Below, one piece after another: positions 34,190 through 43,355 of a stretch of DNA of 64,000 bases (its first letter is position 1; every line of letters starts with the position of its first letter). The DNA is from Polyangiaceae bacterium (GTDB taxonomy: Bacteria > Myxococcota_A > Polyangia > Polyangiales > Polyangiaceae). Location of the stretch: assembly GCA_015075635.1 (NCBI GenBank), contig JABTUA010000002.1:1988708-2052707 (forward strand). The letters run 5' to 3'. The translations under genes and the position numbers were made by a program. The notes under the pieces are model-generated. The model made no database searches. It saw only the letters and a list, made by a program, of their open reading frames with translations, and was not told the origin of the DNA.

Positions 34190-34717
34190 TCACTTCTGCA
34201 CCAGCGCTCCCCCTGCCCAGCCCACGCCGCTCACGCGCTTGCCGCTCGTCGCGACGAGGGCGCTTCGGTCCGCCACGAAGTCGATGGGCCCGGGCTTCGC
34301 TCGGGTGAGCGCGAAGGTCAGCGTGCCGATCACGACCTCGCCGCCGGACAGACCGGCCGCCTTGCCCTTCTCGGTCACTGTGCCGACGAGCAGGCCCGGC
34401 GTCTTCGCCGAACCGAGCGCGATGGGCGGCGAGCCGGGCCAGGCCGGCGACGCCTCGAGCTTCTCGAAGGCGAGCGTGGCCGGGTCGTAGCTCAGGCGGA
34501 ACGCCACGCCGTAGAGATCGGCGAGCGAGTGCCCGACGAGCTCGAGCACGAGGCGATCCTTGCCGAGCTCCTTCTGGCGCAGCGTCACCGCCGTGCCGGC
34601 GGGCTTCGACGCGGGCTCGAACACGAAGCTGCCCTTGGGTTTGGACCCGCCGCTGCCGCCGCTGTCCGAGCCACAGGCCGCGAGAACGAAGGCGAAGAGC
34701 AGGATGAAGCGCTTCAC
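34190..34717 (-). CDS. Cohesin-like domain lipoprotein
   Basis: 175 residues from a GTG at 34717 that overlaps the upstream peptidase stop as GTGA, so the two are coupled. Lipobox FVLAAC and a short Ser/Gly linker precede one domain of about 140 residues with the cohesin pattern: LVLELVGHSLADLYGVAFRLSYDPATLAF, later VVIGTLTFALTRAKPGPIDF. Cohesins bind dockerins in cellulosomes and related surface complexes. Because the partner gene directly upstream ends in a dockerin-like module, this lipoprotein probably tethers that peptidase at the membrane. That role is inferred from domain pairing and coupling. Confidence 0.75.
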   Translation of the reverse strand: MKRFILLFAFVLAACGSDSGGSGGSKPKGSFVFEPASKPAGTAVTLRQKELGKDRLVLELVGHSLADLYGVAFRLSYDPATLAFEKLEASPAWPGSPPIALGSAKTPGLLVGTVTEKGKAAGLSGGEVVIGTLTFALTRAKPGPIDFVADRSALVATSGKRVSGVGWAGGALVQK

Positions 34718-36624
34718 GCGCCACCTCCCTTCAGCGCGCCGAAGGCGTTCACGACGGCGCCGAGATCCGAGTCGCCGATGCTGGCGTTGCCGTCGGCGTC
34801 GCAGCGCGGGTCGAAGTCCAGATCGCTGGACCAGATCCCTTCGCCGCCGGGCTGGCTCGGATCGGCGACTTTGCCGAGGCGCCAGGCGCAGTGGATCACG
34901 TCGAGCCCATCGACCTCGCCGTCGAAGTCGAGATCGCCAGCCACCGCCGACCGGCTCCAGATCAGGCCGTCCTGGCGCGGGCTCGGGCGCACGCTGCGCA
35001 CCGCGGCGGATTCGCTGATCTGCACCGGTTTCGAGCCCTCGAAGCGCACGCGCTGCTTCTTCACGCTGCCGTCGGCGAGCGTGATCAGGAGCTCGAGCGG
35101 GATCACCAGGTCGTCCACGTCCGAGGCGGTGACGCTGAGCTCGCCGGCGGTCTGGCTCCAGCCGATGCGCGGCTCCGCCCCCGTGCCCGAGTAGACCCAC
35201 TGCGCGAACACCGGGTCGAAGTCCTCGCCGCTCTTCTCTTCGAGCAGATCGAGGAAGTCGCCGGTGTCGCAGAGCTTCTGCCCGCAGTCCTTGGCCCAGC
35301 TCTGGAGGAGCGTCGCGAAGGTGGCGTCGCCGACCACGACGCGCAGGTACTCCACGAAGGCGGACGAGCGGATGTACGCCCAGAGCGTGTTCTGGATGCC
35401 GTCGTTCGGGATCTCGGACGAGCTGCCGGCCACCAGGGGCAGGGTCGCGTCGCCCATGTACCTGACCAGCATCCAGTGCTCGCGGTAGCGGCGCGCCAGG
35501 TACTCGTCCCGGGGCACGTCCGCGTGCTGGTACTGGGCCGCGTAGTCGATCTGGCTGAACGTCGCGAGGCCCTCCACCAACCAGCGCGTGGTGATGATGT
35601 CCGTCGGCGAGACCAGCACGCCCCACCACTGGTGCGCGTTCTCGTGGGCCAGGGTCTCCTCGAAGTAGTCTGCGCTGCCGCTCGCGTAGTCCTCACTCAA
35701 GAGCGTGAGCCCGTGCCCCGCCGTGCCCCGGAAGATGTTCAGCCACCCGAGCGGGAGCTTGAACACCTTGAGCTCCGAGTAGGGCAGCTTCTGGCCCGCC
35801 TGCGCGTCGATGAAGGGCAGAATGTTCTGCATCCAGCTCGCGAATTCGGGCCCGTAGCTCGGCGCGACGCTGGTGGTGAACACGCTGGTCGGAAGGCTCA
35901 CGCCGCTGACCGGCTTGGACGCCAGCTCCCCCATCATCACGATGTTGCCGCCGTAGCTGTGGTAGCCCGGGATCTTCCACTTGCTGGTGGTCTTGCCGCC
36001 CCCGCTCGACTCCGAGACCTTGTCGCCGCTCGCCACCACGTTCACGCCGGCCGGCACCGTGAGCTCGAGGGAGCGGCTGGCTCCCCAGGCGTTGTAGCCG
36101 CCGACGTTGTCCTGGTCGTAGACGCCGGCGATGGCGCCGTTCTCCGACAGGAACGCCAGCGGCTTGCCCGAGTAGCAGCCCTCGTTCTTGCACTCGAGCG
36201 TGCCGGCGTAGTCCACGGCCAAGCTGATCGACTCGCCGCTCGCGAGGGGCGGGCTCACGTCGAGCGTCACCATCGTGTAGCCCTGATAGGACTGGTTGGA
36301 CATGCCCACGGTCTTGCCCGCCGCGGTCGCGGTCGCGGCGCTCAGCCCGCTGTCCAAGAGGAGCGACACGGCGCCCACGGCGGAGTGCGCCGAGAGCTTC
36401 AGCGTAAGGTGCCCGACGAGTGCGCCGGTCTCCGGCACCACGTCGAGCACGGTGTCGATGGCGAGCACCTGCGTGCTCACGAAGAGCGGGGACGACAGCG
36501 GCTTGGGCAGCACGCTCGGCTTGGGCCGACCGAGGAGCTCGGAGTAGCTCGGGATGGGGGTCGCGTGAGCCAGGCCCGAGGCGGCGAGGAGCCCGAGGCT
36601 CGCCAAGAGAGGACGGGGTCTCAT
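34714..36624 (-). CDS. M1-like zinc metallopeptidase with C-terminal dockerin-like module
   Basis: 636 residues with a Sec signal peptide (ending near GLAHA). Residues about 50-240 form the beta-rich N-domain of M1 aminopeptidases. The zinc motif HENAH is at 327-331, followed by WLVEGLATF with the third ligand Glu351; 19 residues separate it from the motif where classical M1 enzymes have 18. The GAMEN exopeptidase motif is not evident. The last 75 residues carry two Ca2+-loop repeats (DLDFDGEVDGLD and DADGNASIGDSD), the signature of a type I dockerin-like module. Secreted or surface peptidase, probably docked to the cohesin-like lipoprotein encoded next. It follows the Rieske gene by 43 bp. 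Confidence 0.88.
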   Translation of the reverse strand: MRPRPLLASLGLLAASGLAHATPIPSYSELLGRPKPSVLPKPLSSPLFVSTQVLAIDTVLDVVPETGALVGHLTLKLSAHSAVGAVSLLLDSGLSAATATAAGKTVGMSNQSYQGYTMVTLDVSPPLASGESISLAVDYAGTLECKNEGCYSGKPLAFLSENGAIAGVYDQDNVGGYNAWGASRSLELTVPAGVNVVASGDKVSESSGGGKTTSKWKIPGYHSYGGNIVMMGELASKPVSGVSLPTSVFTTSVAPSYGPEFASWMQNILPFIDAQAGQKLPYSELKVFKLPLGWLNIFRGTAGHGLTLLSEDYASGSADYFEETLAHENAHQWWGVLVSPTDIITTRWLVEGLATFSQIDYAAQYQHADVPRDEYLARRYREHWMLVRYMGDATLPLVAGSSSEIPNDGIQNTLWAYIRSSAFVEYLRVVVGDATFATLLQSWAKDCGQKLCDTGDFLDLLEEKSGEDFDPVFAQWVYSGTGAEPRIGWSQTAGELSVTASDVDDLVIPLELLITLADGSVKKQRVRFEGSKPVQISESAAVRSVRPSPRQDGLIWSRSAVAGDLDFDGEVDGLDVIHCAWRLGKVADPSQPGGEGIWSSDLDFDPRCDADGNASIGDSDLGAVVNAFGALKGGGA

Positions 36625-36667
36625 CGACGACAAGCCTGTCGGCGCCCGCGACCGGGCGCAAGCTCGG

Positions 36668-37000
36668 TCAGCGCACCTCGAGCTCGAAGTCGTCCTCGAC
36701 CACGACCTCGTCGCCCTCGACCCGGGCCAAGAAGCGCCGCTGGTCACCGCACAGGCCAGCGGGGGCGACGAGGGCGCCGGTGCGGAGCGAGAAGACGTAG
36801 CCGTGCATCGGGCAGCTGACGGTCTCTCCGTCCTGCGTCCCCTCCGACAGGCTCGCGCCGGCATGGTTGCAGCCGTCCTCGATGGCGCAGGGCACGCCGT
36901 CCACCAGCGCGACGCACACGTCGAAGGGAGGGAAGTGCAGGCGCACCAGCCCCTCGCGTTGCAGACGGGCGAGGGGCAGGCGGCCGACCGGCTTCGTCAC
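36668..37000 (-). CDS. Rieske [2Fe-2S] ferredoxin-like protein
   Basis: 110 residues from a GTG at 37000, overlapping the upstream stop as GTGA. The Rieske cluster ligands are Cys44-x-His46 (CNHAGASL) and Cys63-x-x-His66 (CPMHGYVF), with the usual 16-residue spacing between pairs. Length and lack of a signal peptide fit the soluble NirD/BphA3-type ferredoxins that pass electrons to oxygenases or reductases. No oxygenase or reductase lies nearby, and the neighbours are exported proteins, so the partner is unknown. Confidence 0.88.
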   Translation of the reverse strand: MTKPVGRLPLARLQREGLVRLHFPPFDVCVALVDGVPCAIEDGCNHAGASLSEGTQDGETVSCPMHGYVFSLRTGALVAPAGLCGDQRRFLARVEGDEVVVEDDFELEVR

Positions 37001-39678
37001 TGAATGACGACCAGCTCGTAGGTCGAGTCGTCCCAGGCGTAGAGCTTGTTGGCGGCGGCATCGAGCCCGAGCCCGTAGCTGCCGTAGCCCGTGCCGTAGC
37101 TGGCCAAGACGTCGCTGTAGGGCGTGGCCCCGCCGGGGTTGCAGGTGAAGTAGACGATGTCGTCCCCAGCCTTGAAGTAGAGGAAGTCGGCCGTGCCGTC
37201 GCCCGTCGTGTCCTTCGCGTGCAGGTAGTTCTGCGTGGTCGAGAGATCGAGCGAGTTGGTGAGCAGCGTGACCGCGGAGGTGGTGCGGTCCACGCGGACC
37301 AGCCGGTCGTCGTCGCCGCAGGTCAGGTAGAAGAACTTGTCGTCCACGGCGATGCCGTAGCACGAGCCCTCGCTCGGGACGCTGGCCTCGAGCTTGGCCG
37401 TGGTCGGCGGGCTCGCGGCCAGGGCGTCCACCGACCAGATCTGCACCGAGTCGGTGGTGACCATGTAGATGCGCCCCTTATACAGGTTCGCCGAGTCCAT
37501 GGTGTCGGCCGGAGCCGCCGGGAACGTGGCGAAGTCGGTGAGCCCAAAGCTCGCGCCGGCGTCCTTGGAAATGCGCCAGACGAAGCCGGTCGTGCCGGAC
37601 GACTTCGACTCGATGGTGAAGAGGTCGTTGCCGCTCACGACCATGTCGTAACCCAGGTGCGAGGAGCCGAGGCCCGCCGCGGTGGTGACCTCCACGCCCG
37701 TGCCGCCGGACTTGGGCACGCGCCAGAGCTCCGTCGAGCCGCCGAAGTAGACGTTGCCCGTCGGGGCCTGATCGGGCACCACGTAGTAGACCGACGGGTA
37801 GCTCGACGCGGTGCCCGTCGGCAGCTTGGTCACGGTCTTGCCGATCATGCCCCCGGTGCCCGGGGCGCAAGGCGGCGTGATCACCGTGAAGTTCCAGGCT
37901 GCGGCCTTCAGCGGCTTCGAGCACTTGGCGTCGTTCAGGCCGGTCCAGCTCACGGTCACGACCTCGCCGGCCGGGAACGGGTTGACCGGCTCGATGTACA
38001 TCGTCTTGTCGTCGGTCGAGAAGCTGATCTCGCTGGCCGTCGCGACGTTGTAGCTCAGGTTCGTCCCCTTGTTGCCGGTCACCGTGACGGTGCCGGTCGT
38101 GGTGGTGACGGCGGTCTCGAAGGTCACCGAGAGCTTCGGCTTGAGCGAGCTGGTGGTGGCGCCGTTCGCCGGGCTCGTGCTCACGGTGCCCGCGCTGAAG
38201 CTGCTGCAATCGATCTCGGTGATCTGGAGCTTGAGCGGCTTGCTGAGGGGCAACGAGCCGCTGGTGGTGTCGGCGACGTACATGAAGTACGTCGTCCCGG
38301 CGGTGACCGAGAAGCTGTCGCCCATCGAGACGTCGCTGTACTCCGAGACGCAAGAGAGCTGACTCGACAGGTTGCCGCAGACGCCGCTGCCGACCACCGC
38401 CACCCAGCGGGTGTCCACCGGCTTCTCGAAGGTGTAGTCCACCGTGCCGGTGAAGGTCGGCTGGTAGACCAACACGACGTCGGGGCCGTCCACGTCGGCC
38501 CAGGAGCAAGAAGGCGCGGTCGTCAGGTAGTCGTTCTTGCTGGCCGTCCAGTTGATCGTGTTGAGGCCCTTCTGCACCACGATGACATGGCCGCAGTCCT
38601 CGCCGGTGGGCGTCGCGGCCTTGCAGCTGAAGGTGCCGCCGGTCGAGTCGCAGGCCTGACCCAGCGGACAGGTCGTGGTGATCTTCCACTCCTGGCAGCC
38701 GCCGGTGGTGGCCTGGCACTCCTCGACCACGTTCGCGTTGCACTGCTTGGCGTTCAGGGTCGGGCAAGGGCTGTTGCAGACGCCCTCGCACTTCGCAGTG
38801 CCGCCGGCCCCGAGCTTGCAGAGCAGGCTCCCGCAGTCCTGGGTCTTGACCAGGTCCAGGCACCCGTTCGTGCCCTTCGTGCAGGTCTGGATGGCGTTGT
38901 TGGAACAGATCTGAAGACCTTCCTTGGCGCACTTGGCGGGACAGCTCGAATCGCAGGCGGCCGTGCCGCTCGCCGCGGAGCACACGCCCCCGGACGCGGC
39001 GCAGTCCGTCTTGGTGACCCAGCCCAGGCAGCCGCCGCTCTGCTTGGCGCACTCGCGAAGCACGTTCCCGCTGCACTGGAGCTCGCCGGCCTTGCAGGCG
39101 TCCACGCAACTGCCGGAGCACTGGGCGGCTCCGCTCGAGTCGTCGCAGCTCTGACCCTGGTCGGCGCAATCGCTGGACTTCGTCCAGGCCTTGCAGCCGT
39201 CGGGGCCGGTGGCACACGACTCGATGGCAGTGCCGTTGCACTGGGTCGCGCTGACGGTGGTGCAGGCATCCTGGCAGCTCGAGCTCTTGCACACGGCGCC
39301 CCCGCCGGTCGCCGAACAGGTCTTGCCCGTCGCCGCGCAGTCGTCGTCCTTGATCCATGTGCGGCACCCGCTCGCCAGCTCGGCGCACTTCATCACCACG
39401 TTGCCCTCGCAGGTGGTGTCGCCGACGTTCACGCAGACGTTGTTGCAGCAACCGCTGGTGTCCAGGCCGCAGGCCGCGGAGCACTTCAGCTGGCCCGCGG
39501 CGAACCCCTCGGTGACGCAGCTGTTGCCGCCCAGATCGGTGCCCTCGCAGATCTCGGTGGCGGCGCGCTTGCCGTCGCCGCAGCTGCCGGTGCCGGTGCT
39601 GCTGGACTCGCTCTCGGCGCAAGAGAAGGCCAGACCGGCAGAGAAAATCAGCAAGCAAAAAGCGGAGGCTCTGTTCAC
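36997..39678 (-). CDS. Giant Cys-rich lipoprotein with Ig-like domain and propeller-like C-terminus
   Basis: 893 residues from a GTG at 39678. Signal peptide with lipobox AGLAFSC. Residues about 40-365 hold about six repeats of a Cys module (pattern C-x3-C, QCxGN-x-x-x-C-x8-C-x5-T-x-C, then CSxxxGxAxC). One Big_5/SbsA-type Ig-like domain follows (TVSTSPANGATTSSLKPKL, SVTF, and CSKPLKAAAW), then a C-terminal region of about 280 residues with propeller-like phrases (VYFGGSTELWRVPKSGG, DDKFFYLTCGDDDRLVRVD). Probably a long disulfide-rigid surface stalk with a binding head. The stop overlaps the Rieske start (GTGA). Confidence 0.8.
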   Translation of the reverse strand: MNRASAFCLLIFSAGLAFSCAESESSSTGTGSCGDGKRAATEICEGTDLGGNSCVTEGFAAGQLKCSAACGLDTSGCCNNVCVNVGDTTCEGNVVMKCAELASGCRTWIKDDDCAATGKTCSATGGGAVCKSSSCQDACTTVSATQCNGTAIESCATGPDGCKAWTKSSDCADQGQSCDDSSGAAQCSGSCVDACKAGELQCSGNVLRECAKQSGGCLGWVTKTDCAASGGVCSAASGTAACDSSCPAKCAKEGLQICSNNAIQTCTKGTNGCLDLVKTQDCGSLLCKLGAGGTAKCEGVCNSPCPTLNAKQCNANVVEECQATTGGCQEWKITTTCPLGQACDSTGGTFSCKAATPTGEDCGHVIVVQKGLNTINWTASKNDYLTTAPSCSWADVDGPDVVLVYQPTFTGTVDYTFEKPVDTRWVAVVGSGVCGNLSSQLSCVSEYSDVSMGDSFSVTAGTTYFMYVADTTSGSLPLSKPLKLQITEIDCSSFSAGTVSTSPANGATTSSLKPKLSVTFETAVTTTTGTVTVTGNKGTNLSYNVATASEISFSTDDKTMYIEPVNPFPAGEVVTVSWTGLNDAKCSKPLKAAAWNFTVITPPCAPGTGGMIGKTVTKLPTGTASSYPSVYYVVPDQAPTGNVYFGGSTELWRVPKSGGTGVEVTTAAGLGSSHLGYDMVVSGNDLFTIESKSSGTTGFVWRISKDAGASFGLTDFATFPAAPADTMDSANLYKGRIYMVTTDSVQIWSVDALAASPPTTAKLEASVPSEGSCYGIAVDDKFFYLTCGDDDRLVRVDRTTSAVTLLTNSLDLSTTQNYLHAKDTTGDGTADFLYFKAGDDIVYFTCNPGGATPYSDVLASYGTGYGSYGLGLDAAANKLYAWDDSTYELVVIQ

Positions 39679-39768
39679 GACTGGTGCTCCCGAACGCGCC
39701 CGCCCCGGGCGCGAAGTCGGCGCCCCTGTACCACCCGGCCTTTTGCCGAGCAACTGAGCGCATATGCT

Positions 39769-40881
39769 TCAGCGCAATAGCTGGAACTTCCCGGCCGGGT
39801 AGCGCTTGCCGTTGATCAGGAGCGTCACCCGATGCTCCCCCGGGTGGTGCACGCGGGTGGTGTGCTGTTTCAGGGAGATGCTCTTCCCGAGGCTCACCCG
39901 CTCCGCCGGCGCGAGCTCGAGCGCCCGCAGCTTGAACACCTTGTCGCTCGTCTGGCCGCGTTGCTTCACGAAGCCCACCGCCAGATCGACGACGGCGCGG
40001 GCCGGCCCCTTTCCGGCGTTCGCGAGCACCAGCTCGACGCGCACACTCTGCCCAATGCGGACCCGCGCGGGCTGCACTTGCGCCGAGACCAGCTCGATGC
40101 GCGTCGGCGCGCCGAAACCCAGCACCTCCAGCGCGCCCGGGTGGCCCTGCTTCACCAGCGAGCGCAGCGCGCGCTCGACGACCCAGCGTCGCTCCGCGGA
40201 CGCGCCGCGCATCCAGCGCCGGCACACCTCCACCAGGAGCTCCGGGTGGTCCTTGCCGATGTCGTTCAGGTTGTTGGCGACCGAGCGCCGGACGTAGAGC
40301 GAGGCGTCGTCCTTGAGCAGCTCGAGCAGCGCGAGCACGGGGCTCGGATCGCGCTGGTAGGCCCGCAAGCGGGGCGCCCAGGGCAAGCGCGGACGCGTGC
40401 CCTCGGACACCAGGCGCCGGACGTGGGGGTCCTGATCGCGGGCCCAGCGCCGGAGCTGGGTCAGCGTGCGCTCGGGGTGCCGCTCGATGAATGCGCGGAT
40501 GCTGAACTCGGCGGTGAAGCGCCGGGTCAGCTCGCGCTGGGCGAGCATGCTGGTCTCGAAGCAGTCCAGCCCGTGCTCGGCGACGAACACGGTGTGGGGC
40601 AGATAGCGAAATGGCGACATGCCCGGCGACCCGTCCGCGGGGATGTCGGGGCCCAGGGAGCGAGTCAGGATCCGAATCGCGTGCTCGGGATCCTCGGGCA
40701 GGTGCGCGCGCAGCGCCTCCGCGATGTGGCGCCCGCGGTCCATCAGCTCCAGCCGGCCGAGACCGGCGAGGGCCTGCCGCTCGAAGGCGGCGCCGGGAAA
40801 CGCGGGGTGCGCCGCGCGGATCTCCTTCGCGATCGCGCTCACCACCGTGCGGTCGAAGAAGCGTTTTAGGCTCGCGGCCAT
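39769..40881 (-). CDS. alkC: DNA alkylation repair protein AlkC (HEAT-like plus Ig-like domain)
   Basis: 370 residues. Residues 1-250 are HEAT-like helical repeats of the AlkC/AlkD glycosylase superfamily (MSPFRYLPHTVFVAEHG, FSIRAFIERHPERTLTQLRRWARD, RRSVANNLNDIGKDHPELL). The last 110 residues are an Ig-like beta domain (VRVELVLANAGKGPARAVVDLAVGFVKQRG), the extra module of AlkC that wraps DNA. The enzyme excises N3-alkylated purines (3-methyladenine, 3-methylcytosine) as the first step of base-excision repair. It is cytosolic and starts 8 bp after the beta-helix lipoprotein stop, an unexpected operon mate. Confidence 0.9.
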   Translation of the reverse strand: MAASLKRFFDRTVVSAIAKEIRAAHPAFPGAAFERQALAGLGRLELMDRGRHIAEALRAHLPEDPEHAIRILTRSLGPDIPADGSPGMSPFRYLPHTVFVAEHGLDCFETSMLAQRELTRRFTAEFSIRAFIERHPERTLTQLRRWARDQDPHVRRLVSEGTRPRLPWAPRLRAYQRDPSPVLALLELLKDDASLYVRRSVANNLNDIGKDHPELLVEVCRRWMRGASAERRWVVERALRSLVKQGHPGALEVLGFGAPTRIELVSAQVQPARVRIGQSVRVELVLANAGKGPARAVVDLAVGFVKQRGQTSDKVFKLRALELAPAERVSLGKSISLKQHTTRVHHPGEHRVTLLINGKRYPAGKFQLLR

Positions 40882-40889
40882 GGCCCCGG

Positions 40890-42635
40890 CTATTGCACGA
40901 CGCCGGCGATGGCGCTGCCGAGGCCAGCGAAGTCCGCCCCCAGATCCTTGCCGTCGCTGCCCTTGGCCTTCAGTGAGCTCGATGCCGCGAGCGAGAAGTC
41001 GCCACCCGCGAAGTCGCTGAACCCCACGTCGGTCATGCTGGCCGGGAAGAAGTTCCCTGCCGGATAACTCGCCGCGGTCGCGCCGACGATCGCGTTCTTC
41101 TCGAACACGACGCCGGGCAAGAAGAAGGCGAGGGCCCCGGTCCCCTCACCCTTGCCGGAGCCGAACGCGCCGTAGTCACCTCTGGCGACGATGTTGTTGG
41201 TGAAGCGCGCTTCTTGACCCACGACGACGCTGTCGCCCATCACCAGGCAGGCGTTGCCCGCGCGCGTCGCGGTGTTGTGATCGATCTTCACCTTGACGCT
41301 GGGCTTCTGCGGCGCGGTCATCTGGAACACGCGGCCGTCCCCGCCCCACACGTCGCGATTGACGTCGTCCAGCAGGTTGTTCTGGATCAGCACGCGCTGC
41401 TGCTGCTGGCTCGGGTGGTTGTCGTCTTCGCCGGAGATGGCGATGCCCGACGCGGTGTGCCGGATCACGTTGTAGACGATGGTCAGATCCTCCACGCTGG
41501 ACCACGGCGCGCTCCCGTCCTGGTTGCGCGGGGTGAGCACGATGGCGAAGCCGACCTGGGCGTCGGCCCAGTTGTTCTCCAGCACGTTGCCGGCCAGAAG
41601 CACGCGGCGCGCGTTCTTGAGCTCGAACAGGTTCTTCTCCGACCAGGAGAGGCTCTTCCACGCCGTGGGCTTGACGATGTGGTTTCGGCAGATGGTGATG
41701 TCGGAGGGCACGACGTTCTGGATCGCGGGGTCCGCCCCGCCGAACATGACGTTTTCCCCGGCGCCCTCCAGGTGGTTGTTGACGATCTTGAACGGGCCCG
41801 GGCCGCCCCAGCCGGCGATGGCCTGGGAGTCCGCTCCCTGCTCCTTGAAGTCGGCGAACCAGGAGTCGACGATGCCGGTGTCGCGGGAGTTCAGCGCGAC
41901 GCCGCGCCGGGCTCCCGCGGCGGGATCGCCGCGCACCAGGCAGCGATCGATCACCAGGTGGTGGGGCAGGTCGGCGTCGCTCTTCGCGCCGGAGCCGAAG
42001 TCGACGACGTTCGTGGCGTAGGCGCCGGGCTCCGGGGAGATCTCGAGGCCGACCAGGCGGTAGTGGTGCGCGCCCGCCGCCGTGCCGATGGCGCTGCCGA
42101 CGTTGGCGGGCACGACGATCTTCGCGAGCTTCGACGCATACGACGGGTCGATGCGCTGGCCGGGCGGCGGCAGCTCCGAGTCCGGCACGTCCGACCGGAT
42201 CACGATCACCGCGTCGCCGGTCTTCTTCGGCAGGGTGAAGGGTCCCTTGAAGGTGGCGCCCCCCTCGAGCCGGAGCTCGTCGCCCGGCGCGGCCGCGTCG
42301 AGCGCTGCCTGAAGGTCGCCGCCGGAGGCCACCTTGGTGCTCTTGCCGCTCGGCGCGACGTAGGTCGTGTCCACGCTGGCCTGGGGCAAGGCCTGGGCGA
42401 TGTCCGGATCGGAGACGATGCCCGGCGGACACTCGCCCGACACCACGCCGCCTCCGCCACCGGTGCCCGCGCCGCCGCCCGTACCGCCGCTCCCGGACGA
42501 GCCGCCGCTCCCGGACGAGCCGCCGCTGCCGCTCGCACCGCCGCTCGCCGACTTGCCGCCGCCGTCGTCCGAGCCGCAGGCAGAAATCAGCAACGCGATG
42601 ACCAGCGCGAAGATCCCCGAAACGCTGCGCAACAT
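40890..42635 (-). CDS. Right-handed parallel beta-helix lipoprotein (lyase-like)
   Basis: 581 residues. Lipobox ALLISAC, a Gly/Ser linker to about residue 70, then a pectate-lyase-type beta-helix: stacked rungs with VIDRCLVRGD, IVNNHLEGAGENVMFGG, VYNVIRHTASGIAISG and VLIQNNLLDDV. This fold occurs in polysaccharide lyases, chondroitinase-B-like enzymes and phage tail spikes. No catalytic triad can be assigned by eye, so enzymatic activity is open. It is surface or periplasmic. It heads a run with AlkC and the large Cys-rich lipoprotein. Confidence 0.82.
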   Translation of the reverse strand: MLRSVSGIFALVIALLISACGSDDGGGKSASGGASGSGGSSGSGGSSGSGGTGGGAGTGGGGGVVSGECPPGIVSDPDIAQALPQASVDTTYVAPSGKSTKVASGGDLQAALDAAAPGDELRLEGGATFKGPFTLPKKTGDAVIVIRSDVPDSELPPPGQRIDPSYASKLAKIVVPANVGSAIGTAAGAHHYRLVGLEISPEPGAYATNVVDFGSGAKSDADLPHHLVIDRCLVRGDPAAGARRGVALNSRDTGIVDSWFADFKEQGADSQAIAGWGGPGPFKIVNNHLEGAGENVMFGGADPAIQNVVPSDITICRNHIVKPTAWKSLSWSEKNLFELKNARRVLLAGNVLENNWADAQVGFAIVLTPRNQDGSAPWSSVEDLTIVYNVIRHTASGIAISGEDDNHPSQQQQRVLIQNNLLDDVNRDVWGGDGRVFQMTAPQKPSVKVKIDHNTATRAGNACLVMGDSVVVGQEARFTNNIVARGDYGAFGSGKGEGTGALAFFLPGVVFEKNAIVGATAASYPAGNFFPASMTDVGFSDFAGGDFSLAASSSLKAKGSDGKDLGADFAGLGSAIAGVVQ

Positions 42636-42690
42636 GGGTCGCCTCCCCCCTCAACATGACAGGCGCCCGAGGCCCGAGTCCAGCGCGCGC

Positions 42691-43170
42691 TCAGCGCACC
42701 CGATAGCGAATCACCAGCTCCCGGTCGCCGCGCAGCACGCCGACCGCGAAATCACCGCCGTTTCTCAGGCGAGCGAGCGCGAGCAGCGCCGCCTCCGGCC
42801 GGCGGGCGTCCACGCCGTTCACCTGCGTGAGCACGTCCCCGTCCACGAGCCCGATGGCGTCGAGCAAGGAGCCCGGGCGGACCCCGCGGAGCGCGAGCCC
42901 GCGGGGCGCGAGGGCGACTCGCGCGCCGGCGAGCGGCGCGGAAGCGTTCGGCGGCACCGGAGGCGGAGTCGGAGCACCGGCCGCTCGCGCCAAGCGCGGA
43001 GGGTCCGCGACGGGCGGCGGCGGCGGGCACGCCGGCACCGGCGGCGGAGTCGGCTGGCCGATGCCGTGCTCGATCAGCGCGACCACGCCCCGAGCTTGCA
43101 GCGCGCTCACCAGGCACAGCGCCGACGGCACCAGGACACCCCAGAGGATCCAACGAAACGCGCTCCGCAT
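42691..43170 (-). CDS. PDZ-domain membrane protein (GspC-like)
   Basis: 159 residues from the ATG at 43170 (MRSAFRWILWGVLVPSALCLV), a signal anchor. A Pro-rich linker follows, then a PDZ domain (about 95-159: GVRPGSLLDAIGLVDGDVLTQVNGVDAR, then AVGVLRGDRELVIRYRV). The anchor + Pro-rich + PDZ order is that of type II secretion GspC, but the HR domain between anchor and PDZ is missing and no other gsp genes are near. It may be a stand-alone adaptor. Confidence 0.75.
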   Translation of the reverse strand: MRSAFRWILWGVLVPSALCLVSALQARGVVALIEHGIGQPTPPPVPACPPPPPVADPPRLARAAGAPTPPPVPPNASAPLAGARVALAPRGLALRGVRPGSLLDAIGLVDGDVLTQVNGVDARRPEAALLALARLRNGGDFAVGVLRGDRELVIRYRVR

Positions 43171-43355
43171 GCACGGGCTCCCGTGCGAGCTTCGTGCCAG
43201 GCGTGGATCGCGCGCGAAGCGCGTCGAGCACGCGGTCGGGCGTGGCAATGAGTCACGCGCCGAGCGCGCGGAGTGCCAGGATGGCAAGCGAATCGGAACC
43301 CGAGTTGCCCGAGGTCCTCAGGGTTCGTGCGGGCATGCAAGCGGCCAGCCTGAGC

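Noticed and set aside
42691..43170. Type II secretion GspC gene
   Set aside because: Anchor plus PDZ fits, but the HR domain and all other gsp genes are absent, so it is called only a PDZ membrane protein.
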